From positions 114,405,552 through 114,469,551 of the forward strand of contig NC_073313.1 in NCBI RefSeq assembly GCF_027595985.1: a DNA stretch of 64,000 nucleotides, in the 5' to 3' direction. Positions 55,534 through 64,000 of this stretch are shown here, in pieces (position 1 is the first letter of the stretch; each line of letters begins with the position of its first letter). The notes beneath the pieces are model-generated. The model was not told the origin of the DNA. It made no database searches and worked only from the letters and a program-made list of their open reading frames with translations. Source of the stretch: Sorex araneus. Its lineage: Eukaryota > Chordata > Mammalia > Eulipotyphla > Soricidae. Made by a program: the position numbers and the translations under genes.

Positions 55534-56421
55534 AAACTGAGAAGCTTCGCTCTCCGCAGCTGCAAAGGGTGAATCCAGACCCAGCAAAAGCTCTTTTGGC
55601 ATGGGCAACTCCTCGCGGAATGTCTCCAGTCTGAGAACTAAGCCTCGGCCCCGTACCCGCCCAGGAGAGGAAAGGTATTTCTCTCTCTCTCTCTCGCCTC
55701 TTTCTCTCCGGGGATGAAGGGTGCGGTGGCCGCCATATTAAGACGACCACAGATTGGATTTACGACAAAATCTGCAGCAAAAGGACACGAGGGTGCTCTG
55801 GGAAGGTGGGAGGCACCGGCCCCTCCCACCGCCGAGATGTGATCCTGGGGGCCGCATGCATGTGCAGCCTCTACGCAGCTGCACGAGCGTGAATCCAGAC
55901 CCAGCAAAACCTCTTTCGGCATGGGCAACTCCTCGCAGAATGTCTCCAGCCTGAGAACTAAGCTTCGGCCCCGTGCCCGCCCGGGAGGGGAAAGGTATTT
56001 CTCTCTCTCGCCTCTTTCTCTCCAGGGATGAAAGGCGTGGTGTCCGCCATATTATGACGACCACAGATTGGGTTTTGAAGCCTGCAATGCTTCAAAACTG
56101 CGGCCGCGCGACCTCATTTGTCTTCACAGTAGGTCTGACTCTAGTGGGGTACTCCTAACAACAGTAGTGAGGTTTGTGTTGAAATATTGAATGTAACCAA
56201 AGTAAACAGAAAGTAAAATGAAACTTATCAGTTACAAGGCGGGGGGTGGGGGTGCGGGATGGGAGGTGTACTGTGTGGTTTTTTTTTTTTTGGTGGTGGT
56301 ATATGGGCACTGGTGAAGGGATGGTTGTTTCAGCATTGTATAACTGAGACCTAAGCCTGAGAGCATTGTAATCTTCCACATGGTGATTTAATAAAAAAAT
56401 AAAAATAAACTGAGTAGCTTC
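55534..56421 (+). mobile_element. Composite retroposon, younger copy with TSD
   Basis: 858-bp insert (55549-56406) flanked by a 15-bp TSD, 'AAACTGAGAAGCTTC' (55534-55548) and 'AAACTGAGTAGCTTC' (56407-56421). The 5' part has two CpG-rich direct repeats with a period of about 320 bp ('GTGAATCCAGACCCAGCAAAA' at 55569 and 55889). Each includes 'GAGAACTAAGC.TCGGCCCCGT', (TC)n and a YY1-like site (GCCGCCATATTA 55729-55740; CCGCCATATTA 56044-56054). The 3' part (about 56165-56406) is L1-3'-UTR-like and ends 'GTGATTTAATAAAAAAATAAA'. No ORF. It looks L1-mobilised and non-autonomous. Confidence 0.88.
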
Positions 56422-57609
56422 TGCACCGCAAAAGATACAGGGGACAGAATACAAAGGCAATCTACTGAATGGGAAAGGATATTCACCCAACACCCATCGG
56501 ATAAGGGGTTGATATCAAGGGCATACAAGGCACTGGTTGACCTCTACAAGAAGAAAACATCCAACCCATCAAAAAATGGGGCAAAGAAATGACAGAAACT
56601 TTCTCAAGGAAGAAATATGAATGGCTAAAAGGCACATGAAAAAATGCTCTTCATCACTAATCATCAGAGAGATGCAGATCAAAACAACCATGAGATACCA
56701 CCTCACACTACAGAGACTGGCTCACATCCAAAAGAACAAAAGAAACTGCTGTTGAGGTGGATATGGGGAGAAAGGAACCCTCCTACACTGCTGGTGGGAA
56801 TGCTGACTGGTTTAGCCCTTTTGGAAAACAGTATAGTCACTTCTTAAAAAATTAGAAATTGAACTCCTATTTGACCCAGCAATACAACTTCTGGGAATAT
56901 ATCCTAGAGAAGCAAAAAAAATATAGTCGAAATGACATCTGCATTCGAATGTTCATTGCAGCGTTTAGAATAGCTAGAATATGGAAAAGACCCGAATGCC
57001 CGAGAACAGATGACTGGTTAAAGAAACCTTGGTACATCTATGCAATGGAATATTATGCAGCTGTCAGAAAGGATGAAGTCATGAACTTTGCATATAAGTG
57101 GACCAACATGGAAAGTACCATGTTAAGTGAAATGAGTCAGAAAGAAAGAGACAGACACAGAAAAATTGCACTCATTTGCCGAATATAAAACAACAGAGTA
57201 GGAGACTAACACCCAAGAATAGTAGCAATAAGTACCAGGAAACCTGCTCCAAGGCTTGGAAGCTGACCTCACATGCTGGACGAGAGGGCAGCTCAGATAG
57301 AGAAGGGAACACCAAGTAAAGTGTAGTGGAGGATCCACTCAGAATGGGAGAGGCGGGTTAAAAGCAGACTATAGATTGAACATGATAGCCACCCAGTATC
57401 TCCATTGCAAACCTTAACACCCAAAAGGAGAAAGAGAACAATAAGGAATTCCCTGTCACGGGGTGGGGGAGGGGAGACATCAAGCGGGGGAAGGGACCCT
57501 GGGGCTATCGGTGGAGGAGAACGGGCACTGGTGGAGGGATGGGTATTCGAGTATTGTATAACTGTAACACAGGCAAGAAACTCTGTAACTGCACCCTCAC
57601 GATGACTCA

Positions 57610-57611
57610 TA

Positions 57612-57653
<42 letters not shown>
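57610..57653. repeat. (AAT)n microsatellite in an L1 tail
   Basis: About 14 AAT units at the 3' end of the L1, replacing poly(A). Confidence 0.95.
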
Positions 57654-57657
<4 letters not shown>

Positions 57658-57848
57658 GAAGAATCTGCCTCCAGTACTCATCAATACACTGGCTTGGCTC
57701 TTCACACACTACCTGTCCATATGCAAGGTTCTATCCCAATGGAAAACCAGCAGGACCATTCTGTTGTACTAGAAGGGGGACATCCAGAACATCGGCAACT
57801 ACCGCCCAATGTGCCTGTTGTCCAGCATCTATGACAGGCACTTTTAAT
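57658..57848 (+). mobile_element. RTE-clade LINE, continuation after L1 insert
   Basis: Resumes the RTE reading with 'CTGCCTCCAGTACTCATCAATAC', encoding LPPVLINTLA, then LSQWKTSRTILLY, a stop, and GNYRPMCLLSSIYD, which is the RT finger/palm entry. It ends near 57841-57848, where another L1 inserted. No recognisable RTE follows beyond 58577, so the rest of RT and the 3' end are missing. Confidence 0.88.
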
Positions 57849-58576
57849 TTTTTAAATAATAATTTTGTCAACCCGGGTTTGATTCCTCCACCCCTCTCGG
57901 AGAGCCCGGCAAGCTACCGAGAGTATCCCACCAGCACAGCAGAGCTTGGCAAGCTACCCATGGCGTATTCGATATGCCAAAAACAGTAACAACACGTCTC
58001 AAAATGAAGATGTTACTGGTGCCAGCTCGAGCAAATAAATGAACAATGGGAGACAGTGCAGACAGTGCAGAATAATTTTGCATGTTAAAATATTTTCATA
58101 AATTTCATTAGTTTGTTATTGATTTGCAATATTCTGTAATTTTAAGACTTTATCTTGACATCCCATTATTGTTTATGTGTATAATACCATTCTCTCCCCC
58201 AAATTTTCAGTGTAATCCTTCCAAAAGGACCCTTCTTTCATTTTTCTCCTGCTGGGTCCCTTTTTACTTAGGTACCCCATAAAGTTCATGCAGTGTGGCA
58301 ATCAGTTCTGTTACTTTTGTTTGGTTTGTCTGCTTTAGTTATTCACATTCCAGATATTAGTAAAATTATCCACTAATTTTCTTTACCATTGTTGATTATT
58401 TAGCACAATCATCTCAGGGCCCATGCATTTTGTCCCCAAGGGCAGATATTCATGGCAGAGTAGTATTTCATTGAGTACATATATCATATTTTCTATATAT
58501 AGTCATCCTTTGGTGTGTATTTTAGTTGGATTCATGCTTTTGCTATTGTCAGTAATGTGTAACAGGCACTTTTAAT
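57834..58576 (-). mobile_element. Old 5'-truncated L1 with TSD, inside the RTE
   Basis: Antisense L1 3' end (57849-58561): T/A-rich start, old-type 3' UTR, then 'GCACAATCATCTCAGGGCCC', 'GGCAGAGTAGTATTTCATTG'. Exact 15-bp TSD 'ACAGGCACTTTTAAT' at 57834-57848 and 58562-58576. A family B SINE sits in its A-rich end. Confidence 0.8.
57858..58080 (+). mobile_element. 5'-truncated RTE-tailed SINE with TSD
   Basis: Family B copy (57868-58070) beginning only at the B box 'ACCCGGGTTTGATTCC' and ending in (CAGTGCAGA)-type repeats. Exact 10-bp TSD 'AATAATTTTG' on both sides. Confidence 0.92.
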
Positions 58577-58621
58577 CAACCATCTGTATTTCTCTAAAAG
58601 ATTTTGTGTATTTTTGTTGTT

Positions 58622-58783
58622 GTCCTGTTTTGGGGTCACATTCAGTGACGCTCAGGGCTTCCGCCTGGCTCTGTGTTCAGGAATCACTCCTGGTGAACTA
58701 GGGGACGATATGTAGTACCAGCAACTGTGGTCATCCATGTGCAAGGCAAATGCCCTACCCACTGCACTATCACACAGGCCTCA
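58622..58783 (-). mobile_element. Old SOR-type SINE (family A)
   Basis: Reverse diverged copy: 'GGGGTCACATTCAGTGACGCTC', 'TCAGGAATCACTCCTGGTG', 'GCAAGGCAAATGCCCTACCC'. Confidence 0.85.
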
Positions 58784-58789
58784 GTTTTG

Positions 58790-59780
58790 TATCTTTTATA
58801 TGTATATTTTCTCTTTAATGTTCCACTGAAAATTCTGGGCTGCTTTTCTTTTTGGTTGTTTAGCTTTTTCTGAGTTCTCTGTTTTTACTCTATCTGTATG
58901 ATCTTTTCTTTGACATGCATACTCCAAGATCCATTTCCATCCTTTTGCCTGTTTTTCTATACTTAGAATAAAAATTTAAAGTATGTTTTTATACCTAACA
59001 TTTTATTAATATTTTATTCTATGTTTTGGTTTTCTTTAAGAAACTTCCCTATCTGTACATCTTGTTGATATTTTCCCTATATCTTTAAATTTTTTCAAGA
59101 TTTGCACAGTTATAAGAACTGTTCTTTCCCCTGCTTAAAATTTCCTTTGTGACAGTGTTTTTCTATAAACAGACACTGTGAGTTGTCACATAGTTCTCCT
59201 TATCTCTGCGAAATCAGATCATTAAAGAGAAACTGGAAAACCCACATTTAACTCTCTTAGACTGCCTTGTTTTGGACACTATATAGAACGTTGTAAAATA
59301 TGACAAGACTGCTATGTAGAAAACAGTAGGTATTTAGGGTATTTTCCTCTTTCCATTTTCTTCTAAGGTGGTCAGTTTTATGAGAAAGGTGAGTGACATC
59401 AAGGTAAACTGCACTGAAATACCTGGGAGCTCCTCTGAATTTCAAGAACTTCTGTTCAGCTTTTTTTTTGGATCATTATAATTATAGGGCAATTCATTAA
59501 TTTAATTATGACCTTGAAAACTGTCAAGTCATTGTGACATTGGCTGAGAATAAATTGGGAGATAGCTTTTCTCAGGGACAGTTTATTTTCCTTCCCTTGT
59601 TCTGATGCTATCAACTGAAATTTCTGTTGAATGTTTTTGAAAGCTTTTAGTTTACTTGTTTCTGGAAACACAGGAATAGTACATTTATTAACCAAGAGAA
59701 TAGGCAGGAAGACTCAGTAGACTCATCTTGAATAATGAGGATGTTATAAATAATCTCCTTGCAGAAAAATATGTTTTGGA
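58790..59780. other. Unassigned; possible ancient L1 in the first part
   Basis: 58.8-59.1 kb is T-rich and may be decayed antisense L1. 59.2-59.78 kb looks unique. No exon or RNA gene seen. Confidence 0.35.
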
Positions 59781-59993
59781 GAGAGGTTACTTTCTTTTAT
59801 TTATATATTTTTTTGCTTTTTGGGTCACACCCAGCAATGCACAGGGGTTATTCCTGGCTCATGCACTCAGGAATCACCCCTGGCGGTGCACAGGGGACCA
59901 TATGGGATGCTGGGATTTGAACCTGGGTCGGCTGCATGCAAGGCAAATGCCCTACCTGCTGTGCTATCACTCCACCCCGAGAGGTTACTTTCT
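59781..59993 (-). mobile_element. Young SOR-type SINE with TSD
   Basis: Reverse copy (59796-59978) with 'GGGTCACACCCAGCAATGCAC'. Exact 15-bp TSD 'GAGAGGTTACTTTCT' (59781-59795 and 59979-59993). Confidence 0.95.
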
Positions 59994-60823
59994 GATATAT
60001 TTTATTGATAAAAAATTGTTTCTATTAAGGCTCACTGATCCACAAGAAGAAAAAAAACCAATTCAGGGCTGCATATATGAAAATGTGGTTTGATGTGCCT
60101 CTTAAACTTAAAAAATTAAGGAAAGAATTATTTATTAGCTCAACAAAAACAGAACTTGCTTTTAATATAATCAATATAACAAGTGATAAAAACATCTTTC
60201 AGTTCTACATCATTATTAGCAAATTAATCACATTTGATAACTTTTTTTGGTTTAGGATTAATAAATTGCTGTCATATATACCTACTTTTGATTTTTTATA
60301 TAATACTTGAAGATAAATAAGGGAATATTTTATTCAGTTTTGTAATGAACAAACAGATTCAGGTGAAATGTACGATTTGTCTAAGGATGAAAAACTGGAG
60401 AGTGGTAGAAAGGAAACTAAATTTGCTGTACCAATTGACTAAAATGTATCGAGAAAAGTCAGTTTACAAAATAATAGCAGTGGAGATAAATAAATAGCCA
60501 TATTAAAGACATTGATAAGCTATTTTACAAAAAAAATTGTATTTTGACCAGAAAAGTGAACACGCTGTATTATTAACCTTAATCTCTTCAATTAGAAATA
60601 CTGTGGCATTTATTTACCTTACTTCTGTAAATTGCAAATGAAATTAAGGGGTTGTATAAATGTATAATACTAGCAATGTATACATAGTAATTTGTATGAG
60701 TTTGGATTTCTTCAAGTTTTGTCAAATCTTATTATGGCTTTTTTCTTGTAGCCATCATAAAATGTATAAAATGAAATATGATCAGTCTTTTATATACATT
60801 CTTTGGAGGAATATCTATCCATA
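59994..60823. other. Unassigned, probably unique DNA
   Basis: 830 bp of AT-rich DNA, no feature recognised. Confidence 0.4.
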
Positions 60824-61033
60824 TCATCTGGGTTTTGATTTATTTATTTATTTATTGCTTTTTTGGGTCACACCCGGCGATGCTCAGGGGCTACTCCTGG
60901 CTCATGTACTTAGGAATTCCTCCTGGCGGTTCTCGGGGGACCATATGGGATACTGGGAATTGAACCCGGGTAGGTTGCGTGCAAGGCAAAAGCCCTATCC
61001 GCTGTACTATTGCTCCAGCCTCATCTGGGTTTT
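60824..61033 (-). mobile_element. Young SOR-type SINE with TSD
   Basis: Reverse copy (60837-61020) with a (TTTA)n tail on the plus strand. Exact 13-bp TSD 'TCATCTGGGTTTT'. Confidence 0.95.
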
Positions 61034-61034
61034 T

Positions 61035-61700
61035 AAAAAAAGAGGTTTTGTGAACTTTTATTTCTTGTCCATCTGCTTCCATGTGACCCAAGGCAACAAA
61101 CTAAATGCATAAGTTACAGATGACCTCTACCAGACCAATTAATGTGTTTACAAAGGAACTAGATATCATCAAATGACACAAAGAATTCAGAGAGTGACTA
61201 GTTAACACTCAAACTTTTGCATAATTTTTCCATCAGTCTCCCATAGGCAAAATGGTACTATAACCATACTCAGAGACAATGACGCCCTCAAATCTACCAT
61301 TTAAGTAATTGAATTAAAATTGTACACTACTCTTTTCAAACACTAAATTTTAAAAACACTCAGAAATTATAAAAATTAATTTCAATTTAAAACTACAGAA
61401 ATAAAAAACCTTAAGTTTCCCAGTATTTTCTAGATTACAATCATAAGGTTAAATAAAATATGATAATAAGCAGCTGTTTCATCAGCCTTTTGTGAAAAAT
61501 CTTTTAAACATTTTTTTTTGGCTAATTCCTTTTCAGTCTTAACTCATGTTCTCTGTATATTTACACAACATCTTTGACAGTTATAATAATAATAATGTAA
61601 TTGAAGGTTTTTTTAGTGAAATTATAGTACTGTATTTTTCCCTTTGTTCATATTTCAACATACCTCTAAGTGTTAAAGAAAATAGCTAACTCATTATTTT
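61035..61700. other. Unassigned, probably unique DNA
   Basis: No repeat or coding signal recognised. Confidence 0.4.
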
Positions 61701-62136
61701 AAAGTTCATTCTGTGCTTCTCATGGATAGACATGGAGAGTTTCATGTAAGGGAAATGAGTCAGAAAGAGAGGGACAGACATAGAAGGACTGCACTTATTT
61801 GTGGAGTATAGAATAGCATAATAAGAGGCTGGAGAAATCAGTCGGGATGGGAGATGTGTGCCAAAAGTAGATAATGGACCAAACATGATGACCTCTCATT
61901 GTGTTGCAAGCCATAATGACCAAAAATAGAGAAAGTATGGGGAATATTGTCTGCCACGGAGGCAGGGGGAGGGTGGGAGAAGGGGGGGTATAACCTCGGA
62001 TATTGGTGGTGGGGAATGTGCACTGTCGGAGGGATGGGTGCTTGATCATTGTGTGATTGTAACCCAAACATGAAAGCTTGTAACTATATCATGGTGATTC
62101 AATAAAAAAATTTTTTTAATAAAAGTTCATTCTGTG
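61701..62136 (+). mobile_element. Short 5'-truncated L1 with TSD
   Basis: 406-bp insert (61716-62121): last codons of ORF2 ('GAAATGAGTCAGAAAGAGAG'), then 3' UTR ending 'ATCATGGTGATTCAATAAAA'. Exact 15-bp TSD 'AAAGTTCATTCTGTG' (61701-61715 and 62122-62136). Confidence 0.95.
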
Positions 62137-62409
62137 TATCGCATTTATCTCTGCGGCTATGATTTAAGTAATTTTTATATCCAAATACCCAAATATTATT
62201 TTTGTAAGTATATGAGTTTATATGCATTTGAAAATAGCTATTCCAATCCTTTTATCAAAATTATTTGCTCTGAGTGTATGCACATGACTGCACACGTATT
62301 CCTAAATTCCCTAAAGCTCTGTTCCTCTCGAGAGAGACACTGGCACGCAATTAGTAATGCTACTAGATATTTTAATCTCTCTTAAATTCAGAAGTTTGCC
62401 AATTAATAA

Positions 62410-62494
62410 ATCACTGTATCACTGTATCACTGTCATCCCGTTGTTCCATTCATCCCAGCCCTGAGATTTTAGCAGCCTCTCCTTACTTGCCCTT
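62410..62494 (-). mobile_element. Fragment of RTE deletion derivative (long form)
   Basis: Tandem 'ATCACTGT' repeats, then 'CATCCCGTTG' joined directly to the RTE leader block 'CAGCCCTGAGATTTTAGCAG'. The usual 35-bp tail segment between them is deleted. Confidence 0.8.
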
Positions 62495-62499
62495 CATAT

Positions 62500-63010
62500 A
62501 AAATATTTATTTAAAGTAAGAAAGTCTGGCAAAAGTAGAGACTTTTATTGACAATTGCATGCATTAAGATTACAATAGAAACTCTAGTGATGCCATCTGA
62601 ACAGAAAGCAATGATTTACTTATTGGTAATGGTAGGTAATGAATTGACAGCTTATGGTGAGAATCAAGCAATTATCCACAGGAGCTGCAGATCTGCTTGC
62701 AGTAAAGTCTTCCTGTGTCTTCTTTACCTTAGTGGCTTTCTCCATTTTTGCCAACTACTCGTTCGAAATCATCCACATTTGCTACTTGAACCGGACTACC
62801 AATTAAAGTAAAATGATGAAATTCCTGTTGTTTCTTGTTCACCTGGATTGAACTGAACAAATATAGTTACACTGTGAACATTCTGAAACTTCACATATAG
62901 AAATGGGACAAAGCCATCTTCTTTTATATCATCCTCTGTTAGTTCCAGAGATTTAATTGGTTCAATTCTTTCTGCTTCTTTAAAATTCATAGATTTAGTA
63001 GACTGGCAAT
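62500..63010 (-). pseudogene. TXNL1: TXNL1 processed pseudogene, 5'-truncated
   Basis: The minus-strand frame 62796-62990 encodes a peptide containing LELTEDDIKEDG and YVKFQNVHSVTIFVQ, clearly the PITH domain of thioredoxin-like protein 1. After a one-base frameshift near 62805 the similarity continues (GSPVQVANVDDFERVVGK, GESH) to the expected stop at 62729-62731. No intron is seen across this stretch, and about 190 bp of 3'-UTR-like sequence follows with AATAAA on the minus strand near 62540. It lacks the thioredoxin domain and the first two thirds of the coding region. Frameshift and truncation make it non-functional. Upstream homology fades near 63010. Confidence 0.9.
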
Positions 63011-63400
63011 TCTTTTCTTTTTTTTTACTTTATATGAGTTTTATTACATATTTAAATGTATTTAGCCTAAACATACTTTTATTTATTAAAATGCAACAGT
63101 ATTTTTGAATCATATAAGACTCACTTAATTGTCATATACTGTGCAATGGCTTTAAGAATATATAAACTAATCATTTACTATTTTTATAAAGGAAGACTGT
63201 GTCTGCTACACTTAATGAGATTGAACTTTAATCTTTTTAACAGAAGGCAAATATATAAGCACTTTTACAGATCTTTTAAAATGATTTATTTTGTCATTAA
63301 GCATTTAAGGACAGTGAACACTGCAATAGCTGAGAATGTTTTACTAACCAAACCTAAATACATTGTATAAGAATCAATTTATAGAAGGTATGCTTGACAC
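63011..63400. other. Unassigned AT-rich DNA
   Basis: No feature recognised. Confidence 0.4.
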
Positions 63401-63401
63401 A

Positions 63402-63590
63402 TGCATAATATATATACTTATGTATATATACATAAGTATTTATACATATATACATATGCATATATACATACACATATAAATGCATATACATACAGACACA
63501 CACACATACATATATATGTATATGTATATATGTATATACACATATATATGTATGTGTATATACATATATATATGTATATATATATGCCCA
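63402..63590. repeat. (TATA/CATA)n AT-rich microsatellite
   Basis: About 190 bp of alternating TATACA, CACACA and TATGTA units. Forward and reverse frames through it are artefacts. Confidence 0.95.
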
Positions 63591-63704
63591 AAACGCAGCA
63601 GCAATGAAGAAGGAGGAGAATGAAGTGACAGGGGAGCAGAAAGAAACGGACAAAAGGGGTTATTATTTAAGGCTTATAGATATGATGGTGTAGAAGTTTT
63701 TTCT

Positions 63705-64000
63705 TTTTAATTTATTTTTTAATTAGTGAATCATCGTGAGGGTACAGTTACAGATTTACACATTTTTGTGTTTGTGTTTCCCTCATACAATGTTCGAGAA
63801 CCCATCCCTCCACCAGTGTCCATTCTCCACACCAATGAACCCAGTATCTCTCCCACTCCCCAATCCCATCCCCCCACCCCGCCTCTGTGGTAGGGTATTC
63901 CCTTTTGTTCTCTGTCTTTTTTTGAGTGTTGTGGTTTGCAATAGGGGTATTGAATGGCCATCGTGTTCAGTCTCTTGTCTACTTTCAGCACGCATCTCCC
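63705..64000 (-). mobile_element. L1 3' UTR running off the window (antisense)
   Basis: Begins with the antisense 3' terminus ('TAATTAGTGAATCATCGTGAG'-type sequence at about 63720) and the C-rich tract near 63855-63890, then heads towards ORF2 at the window end. Same subfamily group as the L1 at 16.76 kb. Confidence 0.9.

Larger units (their letters stand above)
55288..57676 (+). mobile_element. 5'-truncated L1 inserted in the RTE, with TSD
   Basis: Plus-strand L1 (55307-57657) starting at ORF2 'KKMGLELD' (residue about 943), interrupted by a composite retroposon at 55549-56406, then running through the zinc-knuckle, C-terminus and 3' UTR. TSD of 19 bp with two mismatches: GAAGAATCTGC..CCAGTA at 55288-55306 and 57658-57676. 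It ends in an (AAT)n tail. Confidence 0.92.

Noticed and set aside
63354-63653. Tyr/Ile/His-rich ORFs on both strands
   Set aside because: Translations of the TATACA microsatellite.

Overview
This window is mammalian nuclear DNA with no host protein-coding exon that I can recognise. It is built almost entirely from L1 (LINE-1) copies of several ages and from two tRNA-headed SINE families. The dominant short SINE (about 170 bp, A-rich tail, body ending in a 'GTGACCCAAAAAGC' motif) matches what I know of the SOR SINEs of shrews, so the best guess is a soricid shrew such as Sorex. That assignment is recall plus pattern, not a database result.

Layout. 1-16.7 kb: old L1 remnants on both strands with scattered SINEs and two antisense pieces of a GC-rich composite repeat. 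16.7-21.9 kb: a 5'-inverted (twin-primed) L1 with a second L1 nested in it, both with target-site duplications (TSDs). 23.7-30.1 kb: a full-length L1 on the minus strand. It has an open ORF1 (345 aa), an open ORF2 (1273 aa) with all catalytic motifs, a 3' UTR with poly(A), a 5' UTR made of 164-bp tandem GC-rich monomers, and a 21-bp perfect TSD. 30-42 kb: older L1s, a 444-bp solo-LTR-like insert and a longer LTR-like block. 42-48 kb: one old L1 interrupted by two composite retroposons and by a perfect U6 snRNA retrocopy. 48-53 kb: L1 3' ends, an ancient MIR and young SINEs with TSDs. 53.6-58.6 kb: the 5' half of an RTE-clade LINE, split by an L1 that itself carries a composite retroposon, and ended by another L1 that carries a SINE. 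58.6-64 kb: mostly unassigned DNA, SINEs, a short L1, a TXNL1 processed pseudogene, an AT/CA microsatellite and an L1 3' end.

How the parts relate. The L1s supply the machinery that made the A-tailed SINEs, the U6 copy and probably the TXNL1 copy and composites. The second SINE family shares its tRNA-like head with the first. Its body, however, matches the 5' UTR of the RTE remnant at 53.7 kb, and its 3' end reads like the C-terminal tail of an RTE ORF followed by short tandem repeats. This suggests two SINE families with one promoter head and two different LINE partners. The composite retroposons (GC-rich 5' units with YY1-like sites, joined to an L1-like 3' UTR, no ORF) look analogous in plan to SVA/LAVA elements and are the best candidates for something not yet described.
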